Positions 36,928-46,637 of a stretch of 64,000 bases of DNA are shown here, one piece after another. Positions within the stretch are counted from its first letter, which is position 1; every line of letters starts with the position of its first letter. The notes under the pieces are model-generated. The model was not told the origin of the DNA. It did not search any database and was given only the letters and a program-made list of their open reading frames with translations. The stretch comes from Veillonella infantium (lineage in GTDB: Bacteria > Bacillota > Negativicutes > Veillonellales > Veillonellaceae), in contig NZ_PPDD01000002.1 of assembly GCF_002959895.1 (NCBI RefSeq), positions 124,001-188,000 of the forward strand. Direction: 5' to 3'. The translations under genes and the position numbers were made by a program.

Positions 36928-37497
36928 TTAGAAGGAGTAGCCTACACCAGCGTGTAAACCTTTTGCAGTTTTATCGTTGTTGTTTACGCTATATCTATCA
37001 TAGCCATAGTATACGTTCAAGTCTACATCAGGGCGAACTTCATATTGAGCACCTACTTGGTAAGTTTGCTTAATGTCGTTACCCCAACCAGCTTTAGCAA
37101 AACCGTTTACTTTTTCTGTTAATGGCACATGACCAATAACACCAGCTTGGAAGCCTAGTTCAGTGTCATTTGTACGAATTGCAGTACCTGCACCATATAC
37201 ATTTACGTTTGGATGTACTTTGTAAACTAATGCTAATTGATGATCTTTAATGTCGCCATTTTTAGCATTTACTTTATCGTAAGAGTATTGTACTGCAGTT
37301 TTATCGGAAAGATCGTGTTGTAAAGAAACACCGAAACCATCGTTGCTATTACCGCCACCTTTGGATACATGTTGTTTAAATGCATAATCAGCTTGTACCT
37401 TAGTGGAACCATCGCTAATTTTTGTTACAGGTGCTGCAGCAAATGCGCTACCTGCTACAACTGTTGCTGCTAGAGTTAATAATACTAATTTCTTCAT
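36928..37497 (-). CDS. Small outer-membrane beta-barrel (porin-like) protein
   Basis: This 189-residue exported protein has a clear signal peptide (MKKLVLLTLAATVVAGSAFA, cleavage after AFA). The rest alternates polar and hydrophobic residues in amphipathic strands (for example NVYGAGTAIRTNDTELGFQA, VDLNVYYGYDRY) and ends in Phe (GLHAGVGYSF), the C-terminal signature for outer-membrane insertion. It is probably an 8-stranded barrel; the family is not recognised further. It supports a diderm envelope. SD AGGAGG precedes the ATG, and a perfect hairpin lies just before the SD. It lies 81 bases behind ftsZ. Confidence 0.8.
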   Translation of the reverse strand: MKKLVLLTLAATVVAGSAFAAAPVTKISDGSTKVQADYAFKQHVSKGGGNSNDGFGVSLQHDLSDKTAVQYSYDKVNAKNGDIKDHQLALVYKVHPNVNVYGAGTAIRTNDTELGFQAGVIGHVPLTEKVNGFAKAGWGNDIKQTYQVGAQYEVRPDVDLNVYYGYDRYSVNNNDKTAKGLHAGVGYSF

Positions 37498-37512
37498 TTG
37501 TACCTCCTATTC

Positions 37513-37530
37513 ACATACCTATTGGTATGT
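37513..37530 (-). promoter_or_regulatory. Perfect hairpin just before the barrel gene SD
   Basis: ACATACC-N4-GGTATGT forms seven base pairs and ends four bases before AGGAGG. It may protect the mRNA 5' part or control translation of an abundant envelope protein. Confidence 0.4.
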
Positions 37531-37578
37531 CTTACTAAGTTACTTATTTACGAATGTTTTGATTATACACTCTATAAA

Positions 37579-38619
37579 TTAGCGTTTCATGAATACAGGG
37601 ATATCTGGGATACCGCTGTTAGTTGTTGTAGTGGATGCTGGACGAGATGTAGTAGTTGTTTTACCGAATTCTGGTACGCTTTTAGTGTTATTGCCAAAAC
37701 CAGTTGCTACAACAGTAACTTGAACTTTATCGCCCAAGCTTTCATCGATAACAGAACCGAAGATGATATTTGCATCAGGGTCTGCTGCATCAGAAATAAT
37801 TTGAGCAGCTTCGTTTACTTCAAAAATACCCAATTCGGAGCTACCAGAAATATTAAGCAAGATTCCTTTTGCACCATCGATGGAAGTTTCCAATAATGGG
37901 CTATTGATAGCCATTTTTGCAGCATCTGCAGCACGGTTTTCACCTGTACCTTCACCAATACCCATCAAAGCTTCGCCTTGATTAGTCATAATAGTTTTAA
38001 CGTCTGCAAAGTCAAGATTGATTAAACCAGGAATTTGGATCAAATCGGAAATACCTTTGATACCTTGACGAAGAACTTCATCAGCTTTGCTGAATGCATC
38101 AGATACGGAACATTTTTTATCTACAACTTGTAATAATTTGTCATTAGGAATAACAATAATTGTATCAACTTTTTGAGTCAAGAACTCAATGCCTTTTTCT
38201 GCCGCAGCACGACGACGTTTGCCTTCGAATGCGAAAGGTTTAGTTACAACGCCAACTGTTAATGCACCAACTTCTTTAGCACATTCAGCTACGATTGGAG
38301 CAGCACCAGTACCAGTACCACCGCCCATACCAGCAGTTACGAATACCATATCAGCACCTTCAAGAGCTTTAGTAATTTCTTCACGGCTTTCTTGAGCTGC
38401 TTCTTCACCGATTTGTGGGTTAGCACCAGCACCAAGGCCTTTAGTAACTTTTTCACCGATTTGAATTGTTACATCCGCTTTAGACAATTCAAGCACTTGG
38501 TTTTCTGTATTAACGGCTAAAAATTGAACACCTTTAATTTGGTTATCAACCATACGATTAACAGCGTTATTACCGCCGCCACCAACACCGATAACTTTAA
38601 TATTTGCAAAATCAGACAT
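37579..38619 (-). CDS. ftsZ: Cell division protein FtsZ
   Basis: Tubulin-like GTPase that forms the division ring. It has [18 protein letters not shown], the tubulin signature [14 protein letters not shown] (about residue 105), the T7 loop region [20 protein letters not shown], a short variable linker rich in Thr and the C-terminal peptide [10 protein letters not shown] that binds partners such as FtsA or SepF. At 346 residues it is slightly short because the linker is brief. It has an SD, and its 138-base upstream gap may contain an independent promoter. ftsA, normally next to it, is not present. Confidence 0.98.
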   Translation of the reverse strand: MSDFANIKVIGVGGGGNNAVNRMVDNQIKGVQFLAVNTENQVLELSKADVTIQIGEKVTKGLGAGANPQIGEEAAQESREEITKALEGADMVFVTAGMGGGTGTGAAPIVAECAKEVGALTVGVVTKPFAFEGKRRRAAAEKGIEFLTQKVDTIIVIPNDKLLQVVDKKCSVSDAFSKADEVLRQGIKGISDLIQIPGLINLDFADVKTIMTNQGEALMGIGEGTGENRAADAAKMAINSPLLETSIDGAKGILLNISGSSELGIFEVNEAAQIISDAADPDANIIFGSVIDESLGDKVQVTVVATGFGNNTKSVPEFGKTTTTSRPASTTTTNSGIPDIPVFMKR

Positions 38620-38757
38620 TGAACTTCCTCCTCTTATCGTTATCTATTGTATCAATATACGTCCCAATGTATCGATTTATATACTGACTATCTTATAACA
38701 ATTACATTTATTTTACACTAAAATTTGAAAACTTTCCACTATATAGAATGGGATTTA

Positions 38758-39102
38758 TTAGAACCGCTTAGTCATAATTATCTTGCGTATAGCGCCTACA
38801 TTAATAAATACACGTAACCCAAATCCAATAAGGGCCACATAGTATAGGTTAATGCCTATTAAATCACCAACATATACAAGAATAACAGCTAATACCATAT
38901 TTGAAAAGAACCCAATGACAAAGTTACTAAGATCAAAGGTTCTTTCCAATGCTGCTCGACTGCCACCAAATACTGCATCTAAAGCTGCTAGAACAGCTAC
39001 CGAAGTATAATTCGAATAACTAGCAGGGATATGAAGTGGTGCTATCCATCCTAAGATAGCCCCTATAATTAGGCCAATGATGGCAAAGATATAGATATTC
39101 AT
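38758..39102 (-). CDS. sbp: Small basic protein (Sbp, DUF1290)
   Basis: A 114-residue membrane protein with an N-terminal helix (IYIFAIIGLIIGAILGWIAP) and two further hydrophobic segments (about 60-80 and 82-103), ending in a basic tail (RKIIMTKRF). It corresponds to Bacillus Sbp (DUF1290) encoded between divIB/ylxXW and ftsA-ftsZ; the function is unknown but linked to division by position. Its ATG overlaps the DUF881 stop (ATGA), with AGGAGG upstream. Confidence 0.88.
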   Translation of the reverse strand: MNIYIFAIIGLIIGAILGWIAPLHIPASYSNYTSVAVLAALDAVFGGSRAALERTFDLSNFVIGFFSNMVLAVILVYVGDLIGINLYYVALIGFGLRVFINVGAIRKIIMTKRF

Positions 39103-39794
39103 TCTTTACCTCCTAACTCATTAGGCTTCATATGTTCTTCTCTAAAAGTACCTGTGAAAGCAGGAATCGCTACATCCTCTTCTTGCTTTATAGTTACCTT
39201 TATTCCCCAATGTTTAAGTGAATCTACTACACCACCGCGCATAGTTAGCGCAGAATTTAATGTCTTTGGATCTCCAATAGCTTTCACCGTAAAGGGAGCT
39301 CCAAAGACCTTACCATTTACAGTAATAGTCGGTCCTGAACATCGTATTTCAGACGTTCCTATGAGGCGTTGATCATTAATAGCTATCGCTTCAGCCCCAC
39401 CAGCCCGTAATTCATTAACAATTCTTAGAATATCTTCATCATGAATTACATACAAATTGGGATTTTCCCCACTTTGTACAGGCTTTAAGCTATCTTCAAT
39501 CAACACACTAACGCCCGGCCCTTTAACATTTGTTAAAGCCGCTTTCATCATAAGCTGTTCATCAGCTTTACCACCGCCATTGGCACCAGATTTTTTTAGT
39601 GACTCAATTTGCTTTAACAAAGCATCACGTTCACTCTGGGCCTCTCTCAATTGTACCGCCAAATCGCCAGTCCGTTGTAAGCGAATATTTTCTTCTATAT
39701 TATCTTGAGTCATCTTATATTGGGTAACAACCATGAACCCTAATATACAGCTGACTATGGCAATTGCCCACCGTTCGTGTCTCACGACTATCAT
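39099..39794 (-). CDS. DUF881 family protein (YlxW/YlxX-like)
   Basis: This is a bitopic protein: one membrane helix (about residues 8-26, WAIAIVSCILGFMVVTQY), a coiled coil (about 30-65) and a DUF881 domain. The domain carries GPGVSVLIEDSL, VIHDEDILRIVNELRAGGAEAIAINDQRL and ITVNGKVFGAPFTVKAIGDP, as in Bacillus YlxW/YlxX between divIB and sbp. Function is unknown; structural similarity to stalk or division proteins has been proposed for the family. The start codon is taken as the first ATG after AAAGG; the SD spacing is short, so a GTG three codons later is possible. Confidence 0.88.
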   Translation of the reverse strand: MIVVRHERWAIAIVSCILGFMVVTQYKMTQDNIEENIRLQRTGDLAVQLREAQSERDALLKQIESLKKSGANGGGKADEQLMMKAALTNVKGPGVSVLIEDSLKPVQSGENPNLYVIHDEDILRIVNELRAGGAEAIAINDQRLIGTSEIRCSGPTITVNGKVFGAPFTVKAIGDPKTLNSALTMRGGVVDSLKHWGIKVTIKQEEDVAIPAFTGTFREEHMKPNELGGKE

Positions 39795-39817
39795 CTACCT
39801 TTATATTCAACATGACC

Positions 39818-40675
39818 TTATCTATCTTGTTTCTTATCATCCTTCTTAGTAGATGAATTCTCTGTAGTCGGTGCTCCATTCTGATGCTTTTTAACTTCTG
39901 GCATCACATCGGTTTTAATGTACGGCGATGAAACATTAACATCTATATACTGTACATTACCATGTGTCTTTTTAATATCTTGTAACATCGACTGAGTTAG
40001 CTCTGCTTTTTTAGCTAAGTCTTTGCCATCCCCCAGTCGAATCTGTACACCGGAAACAGTATATGCCATTATCGCATCAGGATCCCCAATATTAACCTCT
40101 GCAATATTTTTGAATGTCTCCTCATCGAGTGAATTCAAATATTCAAGAGCCGCCAATATTGGCTTATCTACTACCGTATCACCTAATAGTATATTTCCAG
40201 CTTTCACACCAGAAATCATAGGAACAGATGTGTCTTGTATAGCTGGCTCAGATGCAATCACTTGTCCCTTACTATCAAGGGTTAAGTATCCAAACTGAGC
40301 CGGTACGACTGCAACTGCCTTGCGTTCTACTACATTTACAACCATTGTCAGTGGCAACTGATAGCTAATCTGAGCCTCTTCGACACGTAAATCTTTCGAT
40401 AATCTAGTTTTTAATTTTTCTGTACTAATCTGCAATATATTAACAGGTTCATGAATATCACCAGCTACCATTACATCTTGTACAGTTACCTTATCCGATC
40501 CAGTAACTTTTAAAGATCCAAAAGGAATAGGTAGTGTAAACAACCCCACCAACACGAGAGTAACTGCACCACCGATTTTTAACACTCGTTTTCTAAATAC
40601 AGCCCGTTCATCACGAACAGGTGTAGAAGACTGCATCTCCCCAGAGTTGGATGGATGGTTTTGCTTATCATCCAT
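39818..40675 (-). CDS. ftsQ: Cell division protein FtsQ/DivIB
   Basis: A 285-residue bitopic divisome protein: a polar cytoplasmic N-terminus (~30 residues), a membrane helix (about 32-50, IGGAVTLVLVGLFTLPIPFG), a POTRA domain beginning with SLKVTGSDKVTVQDVMVAG, and a beta domain with AQISYQLPLTMVVNVVERKAV and ending with the Lys-rich tail. AGGAG is six bases before the ATG. It lies between ddl and DUF881, as expected for the dcw cluster. It should form a trimer with FtsL and a DivIC/FtsB protein; the latter is not obvious here. Confidence 0.92.
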   Translation of the reverse strand: MDDKQNHPSNSGEMQSSTPVRDERAVFRKRVLKIGGAVTLVLVGLFTLPIPFGSLKVTGSDKVTVQDVMVAGDIHEPVNILQISTEKLKTRLSKDLRVEEAQISYQLPLTMVVNVVERKAVAVVPAQFGYLTLDSKGQVIASEPAIQDTSVPMISGVKAGNILLGDTVVDKPILAALEYLNSLDEETFKNIAEVNIGDPDAIMAYTVSGVQIRLGDGKDLAKKAELTQSMLQDIKKTHGNVQYIDVNVSSPYIKTDVMPEVKKHQNGAPTTENSSTKKDDKKQDR

Positions 40676-40702
40676 AGTTAACTCCTTATCTTCTATTAGC
40701 CC

Positions 40703-41635
40703 TTAAAATTTCCCTATACTAGCTGTTAATAGAATTTTTTCACATAATGTTGGGAAGTCAATTCCCATTTCTTTTGCTGCTTTTGGTACTAAAGATGTTG
40801 CTGTCATACCAGGCACAGTATTGTATTCAAGAACATACATATTATCTGCATGATCTGTCATAACATCAACACGAATTACCCCACTGCCTTGTACTTCACG
40901 ATACACAAGCTCCCCTATGTGTTGCATTTCAGCAGTCATTTCTGCACTAATAGGCGCTGGCACCAAGTATTCTGTAGCACCTACAGTATATTTGCTCTTG
41001 TAATCATATTCGCCAGAATGTGGACGAATTTCAATAACTGACAATGCTTTACCATCTAAAACAGATACTGTAAATTCACGACCATCAAGGAATTGTTCTA
41101 CCACAAGAATAGGGTCATATTTAAGAGCTTCCTTTACAGCCTCTTCTAACTGAGCTTTATCGCGAACAATAGTAACCCCAATGCTAGAACCTTGCGTAGC
41201 AGACTTCACAACTACGGGAATTGTAAAATCCTTACGAATATGTTCAATAATAGCTTCTGCAGATTCAATATTACCATTAAAGGACTCAGAAGCCGCAGTA
41301 GGAATATTGGCACCTTTAAATACATCTTTACTTACTTTTTTATTCATCCCTACTGCATGAGCCATAATACCTGACCCAGTGTATGGAATTTCAGCCATTT
41401 CTAATAGGCCTTGCAACGCACCATCTTCGCCGTAACGACCATGAATTGCATTAAATACAACCTCGCCATCTAAGTCTTCAATATCTTTTAATACAGTGCG
41501 CGGATTGAGTTCTAAGGTTTGAGCATTATAACCTTTGCTTTCAAGTGCTTCTGCAATAGCAGCGCCAGTACGGCGAGATACTTCAGCCTCTTTGGAAGGA
41601 CCACCCATTAATACGATTATTTTTTTATCTTTCAT
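40703..41635 (-). CDS. ddl: D-alanine--D-alanine ligase
   Basis: ATP-grasp enzyme making D-Ala-D-Ala for the peptidoglycan pentapeptide. It shows VLMGGPSKEAEVSRRTG at the N-terminus, HGRYGEDGALQGLLEMAEIPYTGSG (about 65), IPVVVKSATQGSSIG (about 145) and the C-terminal metal-binding part VIRVDVMTD with LEYNTVPGMTATSLVPKAA. At 310 residues it is the short DdlB type. It overlaps murC by four bases. Confidence 0.96.
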   Translation of the reverse strand: MKDKKIIVLMGGPSKEAEVSRRTGAAIAEALESKGYNAQTLELNPRTVLKDIEDLDGEVVFNAIHGRYGEDGALQGLLEMAEIPYTGSGIMAHAVGMNKKVSKDVFKGANIPTAASESFNGNIESAEAIIEHIRKDFTIPVVVKSATQGSSIGVTIVRDKAQLEEAVKEALKYDPILVVEQFLDGREFTVSVLDGKALSVIEIRPHSGEYDYKSKYTVGATEYLVPAPISAEMTAEMQHIGELVYREVQGSGVIRVDVMTDHADNMYVLEYNTVPGMTATSLVPKAAKEMGIDFPTLCEKILLTASIGKF

Positions 41636-43014
41636 TGTAAGCCTTCCTCCAATATAGCTAATAATTTTGGTCCATATTGATTAATAGAACCTGCACCCAT
41701 GGTGATAACCAAGTCATTAGGTCTTACTACTTTCGCTAATACCTCAGGCAAATCGTCAACAGACTGTACATAATGTACATCTTGACCTGTGGCCGCTTTA
41801 ATAGCATTTGGAATTGTATTGCCATCAATGCCAGAGATTGGATCTTCACCAGAGCTATAGATATCTGTCATATATACTTCATCAGCGCTTGTGAAAGCAG
41901 TAGCAAATTCATCCTTTAACAAGCTTGTGCGAGTAAAGCGATGTGGCTGAAATACACAAATAACACGATGTTTTTCTAACTCTTTAGCAGCCTTTAAGGT
42001 AGCTTTAATTTCAGTAGGATGATGTGCATAGTCATCAACAACCCATACACCTGCTACGTGACCTTTAGTTTCAAAACGGCGTTTTGCACCGATGAATTTA
42101 CCTAAGCCTTTAGTAATGATGCGCGTTTCTACACCGCAACAATCATGTGCCACAATAAAGGCAGCCAAGGAATTCAATACATTATGTTCACCAGGTACTC
42201 GTAAGCGAATGCGCTCAACATTCACACCATTATGGTATACATCATATACCAAAGTAGAGTCTACATAGTGAATATTTTTAGCTACATAGTCATTATTATC
42301 ACTTAATCCATATGTAATGAAATTACGATTTACACGGCTCATAACATAACGAATATTTTCATTATCGCCACATACGATTGCTTTGCCAGATTCTGGTAAT
42401 GTTTCTACGAACTCACAGAATGCATTTAGCAAGTTATCCATCGTTTTATAATGATCCATGTGATCATCTTCAATGTTAGTAATAACAATAGTGTGTGGAC
42501 GTAGTTTCAAGAAAGAACCATCGCTTTCATCTGCTTCTACTACAGAGAAATGGCCTTTCCCAAGACAACTACTACCTTTTAAATAATCTACTTCACCACC
42601 GATTATAACTGTTGGATCAGCTTCTGCTTCTACTAAAATTTGACCAATCATGGATGTAGTAGAAGTTTTACCGTGAGCACCAGCTACTGCAATGCCATCT
42701 GTTACGTCTAACACAGCTTTTACAATATCGGAACGGTGTAAAATTGTAATACCTTGTTCTTTAGCAGCTACAATTTCAGGGTTATCTTCGCGAATAGCCG
42801 TAGAACGAACTACAGCATCAACGCCTTTTACATAATCTTTATTATGACCAATATGAACTGTAGCGCCCATATTTCTGAACTTTTCAATAACTGCAGAATC
42901 AGCTACATCTGAACCAGATACGTCATAACCTTTTTGAATTAAAATATTCGCTATAGCACGCATGCCAGACCCACCTATACCAATAAGATGAATCTTATGA
43001 ATACCGTCTAACAT
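41632..43014 (-). CDS. murC: UDP-N-acetylmuramate--L-alanine ligase
   Basis: Adds the first amino acid to UDP-MurNAc. The N-terminus IHLIGIGGSGMRAIANILI is the MurC UDP-binding loop. The ATP loop is AVAGAHGKTSTTSMIG (about residue 112), with EADESDGSFL and the DDYAHHPTEIKATL segment (about 335), which are typical of MurC. At 460 residues it is full length. An AGGAG lies seven bases before the ATG. It is between murG and ddl; murB, which often neighbours it, is absent. Confidence 0.97.
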   Translation of the reverse strand: MLDGIHKIHLIGIGGSGMRAIANILIQKGYDVSGSDVADSAVIEKFRNMGATVHIGHNKDYVKGVDAVVRSTAIREDNPEIVAAKEQGITILHRSDIVKAVLDVTDGIAVAGAHGKTSTTSMIGQILVEAEADPTVIIGGEVDYLKGSSCLGKGHFSVVEADESDGSFLKLRPHTIVITNIEDDHMDHYKTMDNLLNAFCEFVETLPESGKAIVCGDNENIRYVMSRVNRNFITYGLSDNNDYVAKNIHYVDSTLVYDVYHNGVNVERIRLRVPGEHNVLNSLAAFIVAHDCCGVETRIITKGLGKFIGAKRRFETKGHVAGVWVVDDYAHHPTEIKATLKAAKELEKHRVICVFQPHRFTRTSLLKDEFATAFTSADEVYMTDIYSSGEDPISGIDGNTIPNAIKAATGQDVHYVQSVDDLPEVLAKVVRPNDLVITMGAGSINQYGPKLLAILEEGLQ

Positions 43015-43028
43015 AAAAGCTCTCCTTG

Positions 43029-44138
43029 TTACTTTGCAATAGATAATGCTAATTTTGCAATATCATGAGCCGCATTAGGTTTACCTAACTGCAACGCTCG
43101 TTCTCCCATTTGTGACAATAAATCACGATTGGCCATAAACATTTCAATTTCCCCTATCAAATCATGGGCACTTAACATTTGATCAACAATCATATGCGCT
43201 GCCCCTTCTTGAACAAAAATACGGGCATTATAGGTTTGATGATCTTCCGCTGCATATGGATATGGTACCAATACAGACGGAATACCTCGAACTGCTAGTT
43301 CAGCAAGACCGATAGCACCAGACCTAAAGACTGCTAAATCAGCTGCCGCCAATGCTTTTGGCATATCGTGTAAATATGGCAGGATCAATGAGGAATTACC
43401 TAAATCATCACCATCGGTAATACCAAGCTGAGATAACACAGATTGATATTCCCCATCCCCTGTAATATGGATTAATTTAATTCCATCTGTTCCTTGAAAA
43501 TGCTTATGTACATCTATCATAGCATTATTGATAGTTCTCGCCCCACGAGAACCACCGGCTATAAGAACGGTGAACGTGTCATCACTTAAATTAAAATAAT
43601 TACGTCCATCTTCCCTAGTATCAACTAATACATCAGGACGTACTGGATTACCAGTATATACTACGCGTTTTGCCTTTGAAAAAGATGCTTCTGCATCCTT
43701 GTAGCCCATAGCAACTACATCAACAAAACGGCTTAGAATTTTATTTGTAATGCCTGCAATGACATTTTGTTCCTGTATCAACGTTGGAATATTGCGCAAT
43801 GCTGCAGCCATAAGAATAGGACCACAAACATAACCACCAGTACCAATAACTACATCAGGCTTAAAGTTGGAAATGATTGCATTAGCTTTCACAAGAGAAA
43901 AAGCAGTCTTGCCTAACGTCACCAACGTACCAAAAGATAATTTACGTTGCAAACCTTGTACAGGTAATGTAGTAAATTCAATGCCTTCTTTAGGCACTAA
44001 GGTAGCCTCTAAGCCTCTTTCCGTTCCTACATATAAAACCTGTGCATCAGGGTTCTGTTTCATAATTTCCTTATATATAGTTATTGCTGGGTATATATGT
44101 CCACCAGTGCCACCACCTGAAATAATGATACGTTTCAT
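43029..44138 (-). CDS. murG: UDP-GlcNAc--undecaprenyl-pyrophosphoryl-MurNAc-pentapeptide GlcNAc transferase
   Basis: Membrane-associated GT28 glycosyltransferase that completes lipid II. It shows the G loop IIISGGGTGGHIYPAITI, a second loop VVIGTGGYVCGPILMAA (about residue 96), IQEQNVIAGITNK, a third loop IAGGSRGARTINNAMI (about 190), and the nucleotide-sugar site FRSGAIGLAELAVRGIPSVLVPYP (about 268). It has 369 residues. Its ATG shares one base with the murD stop (TAATG). Confidence 0.97.
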   Translation of the reverse strand: MKRIIISGGGTGGHIYPAITIYKEIMKQNPDAQVLYVGTERGLEATLVPKEGIEFTTLPVQGLQRKLSFGTLVTLGKTAFSLVKANAIISNFKPDVVIGTGGYVCGPILMAAALRNIPTLIQEQNVIAGITNKILSRFVDVVAMGYKDAEASFSKAKRVVYTGNPVRPDVLVDTREDGRNYFNLSDDTFTVLIAGGSRGARTINNAMIDVHKHFQGTDGIKLIHITGDGEYQSVLSQLGITDGDDLGNSSLILPYLHDMPKALAAADLAVFRSGAIGLAELAVRGIPSVLVPYPYAAEDHQTYNARIFVQEGAAHMIVDQMLSAHDLIGEIEMFMANRDLLSQMGERALQLGKPNAAHDIAKLALSIAK

Positions 44139-45508
44139 TAATGGTGTCTCCCTTCTTGCAACATATGAACACAGTTTTTAAAATCATCGCCACGTTCTTC
44201 AAAACAGCTATACCAATCAAAACTTGAACAAGCTGGCGATAATAATACAATATCACCTTGGGCAGCCAGTTTATAACCCTGTTCTACAGCATCTTTCATA
44301 GATGAAGCTCTATAAATAGGCTGAACACCAGCCTCTTTTGCAGCAGCTTCAAATCGATCCGCCGCTTCCCCCATAAAGATAACAGCTTTTGTATGATGTT
44401 TAACAAGCTGCATAAAGTCTTCTAAGGGAGTCATTTTATCATGACCACCAGCTAATAAAATAACTGATTGATCAAAGGATTCCAATGCTTTTACAACAGA
44501 ATCTACATTGGTAGCTTTAGAATCATTATAGAATGTAATTCCATCAAGAGTTTTAACTCGTTCTAATCGGTGTTCAACACCATGGAACTCACTTATAATA
44601 CGATGAATGGTTTCTACCGGCACCCCTAATGCATAAGCTAAAGCGATAACAGTTAAAATATTTTCAATATTATGACTACCTGGAATGTGGATATCAGCAC
44701 TACTAATAACAGGTGTTGCTGTACCATTCTTTGTTACATAACATTGTCCTTTATCATAGTAAGCACCATTTGAAACCACTTGATGTTGACTAATTTCAAG
44801 GATATGGCTAGGTACACGATGTTTCATGTCTGCTACAATAGGATCATCAATATTAAGAACCATAAAATCTGTACTCAATTGATTTGCAAAGATGCGTTCC
44901 TTCGCAGCAATATAATTTTCCATTGTCTTATGACGAGCTAAATGATCTGGTGTAATGTTAAGCATAATAGCACCAATCGGTCTAAAATGCTTAATTGTTT
45001 CTAATTGATAGCTAGATAACTCAGCTACCAAAAAACCATCTGCTGGCATGGAATAAGCTACTTCACTAAGAGAATCGCCGATATTGCCACCAACGCGAAC
45101 TGGCTTTCCAGTTCCTTCCAATACCTTAGTTAATAATGTTGTAGTAGTGGTCTTACCATTTGTACCTGTAACGGCTACAATTGGCGATTTAGATAACTCA
45201 TAAGCCACTTCTACTTCACTAACCACATCAATACCACGAGCTTGAGCGGCTTTTACAATGGGAATATCTAGAGAAATACCTGGAGAAATAACAATGCGAT
45301 CCACACCATCAAGCAAGGATTCATCTTGTCGACCTGTAATAATATCTACACCTGCGGATACAAGTCTTTTTTCCTCATCTGCAGGCAGTGTAACAGGCTT
45401 ATAATCATTTAACACTACATGGGCCCCAACTTGAGCTAATACCCAAGATGCGCCTATACCGCTGGCACCAGCGCCAAGTACAAGTATATGTTTATCTCCG
45501 TATTCCAT
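44138..45508 (-). CDS. murD: UDP-N-acetylmuramoylalanine--D-glutamate ligase
   Basis: Adds D-Glu to the muropeptide precursor. The N-terminal Rossmann loop is ILVLGAGASGIGASWVLA, the ATP loop VAVTGTNGKTTTTTLLTKV (about residue 114), the central NITPDHLARHKTMENYIAAK (about 185) and the C-terminal domain with YNDSKATNVDSVVKALES and ILLAGGHDK. At 456 residues it is normal. It is separated from mraY by 84 bases; ftsW, often found between murD and murG, is absent. Confidence 0.97.
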   Translation of the reverse strand: MEYGDKHILVLGAGASGIGASWVLAQVGAHVVLNDYKPVTLPADEEKRLVSAGVDIITGRQDESLLDGVDRIVISPGISLDIPIVKAAQARGIDVVSEVEVAYELSKSPIVAVTGTNGKTTTTTLLTKVLEGTGKPVRVGGNIGDSLSEVAYSMPADGFLVAELSSYQLETIKHFRPIGAIMLNITPDHLARHKTMENYIAAKERIFANQLSTDFMVLNIDDPIVADMKHRVPSHILEISQHQVVSNGAYYDKGQCYVTKNGTATPVISSADIHIPGSHNIENILTVIALAYALGVPVETIHRIISEFHGVEHRLERVKTLDGITFYNDSKATNVDSVVKALESFDQSVILLAGGHDKMTPLEDFMQLVKHHTKAVIFMGEAADRFEAAAKEAGVQPIYRASSMKDAVEQGYKLAAQGDIVLLSPACSSFDWYSCFEERGDDFKNCVHMLQEGRHH

Positions 45509-45592
45509 CTATATCACCTAAATTATCAACAAAAATAATGTATTCCTATCTTATAAGCATACCATTATTTGCGTGTTCCGTTAAGTATTATC

Positions 45593-46579
45593 TTACAAAG
45601 TTATAGTCGCTAAAACGACGCCAATAACAGCTAATACAGCGCCACCAAACCAGAAGCGATTAACAACAGTTTGTTCAGCCCAACCAGACAACTCAAAATG
45701 ATGGTGAATTGGGCTCATTTTAAATACGCGTACACCACGAGTTTTAAAGGATATAACTTGAATAATAACAGACAATGCTTCCATAACAAAAATGCCACCA
45801 ATTACAACGAGTAGCAATTCTGTTTTAGTCAAAATTGCCATAGCTGCAAAAGCACCACCTAAAGCTAAGGAGCCAGTATCCCCCATGAACACCTTCGCAG
45901 GGTTTACATTGTATACCAAGAAACCAAGGCATACAGCGGCTACAATGGCGCCAAAGTAAGCAACGCTTTCAGCACCAGTAGAGTTTGTTGTAGATGCAGC
46001 CATAAGACCAATCACGGAGAAAGCAATGGCAGCTACAGCAGAGGTACCACTAGCTAATCCATCAAGACCATCTGTAAGATTTACTGCGTTCGTAGCACCT
46101 ACGATAATTAAAAACGCCAAAACATAATAAGCCCAACCTAGTTGAAGATGTATATCTGCTACAGGAATCCACAATGTGGTAGGAATAACCATAATTTCAG
46201 TAATACAGTAACAGAATATGGCCGCCAAAATAAATTGACCTAGCAACTTTTGCTTAGCTGTTAAGCCAAGATTACGTTTTTTAACTGCTTTTACAAAATC
46301 ATCAAAGAAGCCCAATAAACAATGGCCCAATGTTAAAAATAATAACATGCCTGTACCTACATTCCATGGTGCGAAAATAGCAACACCAAGAACAAGGGCA
46401 ATCATCATGAAAGCACCACCCATTGTTGGCGTACCCGCTTTTGCTTGATGACTTTCTGGACCCTCTTCACGAATACTTTGTTGTGCGTGTAAAGAACGCA
46501 ACATAGGAATAGCAATTTTACCTAGCACTACTGTAATGATAAAGGTCACTACAAAGGCTAATAGAATATGATATATCAT
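45593..46579 (-). CDS. mraY: Phospho-N-acetylmuramoyl-pentapeptide transferase
   Basis: Integral membrane enzyme that makes lipid I. It has ~10 hydrophobic segments, KAGTPTMGGAFMMIALVLGV (about 47), the Asp-rich loop GFFDDFVKAVKKRNLGLTAK (about 90), NLTDGLDGLASGTSAVAA (about 167), NPAKVFMGDTGSLALGG (about 225) and the His motif MSPIHHHFELSGWAE (about 287). It has 328 residues. GAGG is six bases before the ATG. Confidence 0.97.
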   Translation of the reverse strand: MIYHILLAFVVTFIITVVLGKIAIPMLRSLHAQQSIREEGPESHQAKAGTPTMGGAFMMIALVLGVAIFAPWNVGTGMLLFLTLGHCLLGFFDDFVKAVKKRNLGLTAKQKLLGQFILAAIFCYCITEIMVIPTTLWIPVADIHLQLGWAYYVLAFLIIVGATNAVNLTDGLDGLASGTSAVAAIAFSVIGLMAASTTNSTGAESVAYFGAIVAAVCLGFLVYNVNPAKVFMGDTGSLALGGAFAAMAILTKTELLLVVIGGIFVMEALSVIIQVISFKTRGVRVFKMSPIHHHFELSGWAEQTVVNRFWFGGAVLAVIGVVLATITL

Positions 46580-46637
46580 ATGAACCCTCTACTCATTAAT
46601 AAACAGATGACGGCTAGATATAACTAGCCGTAACCTT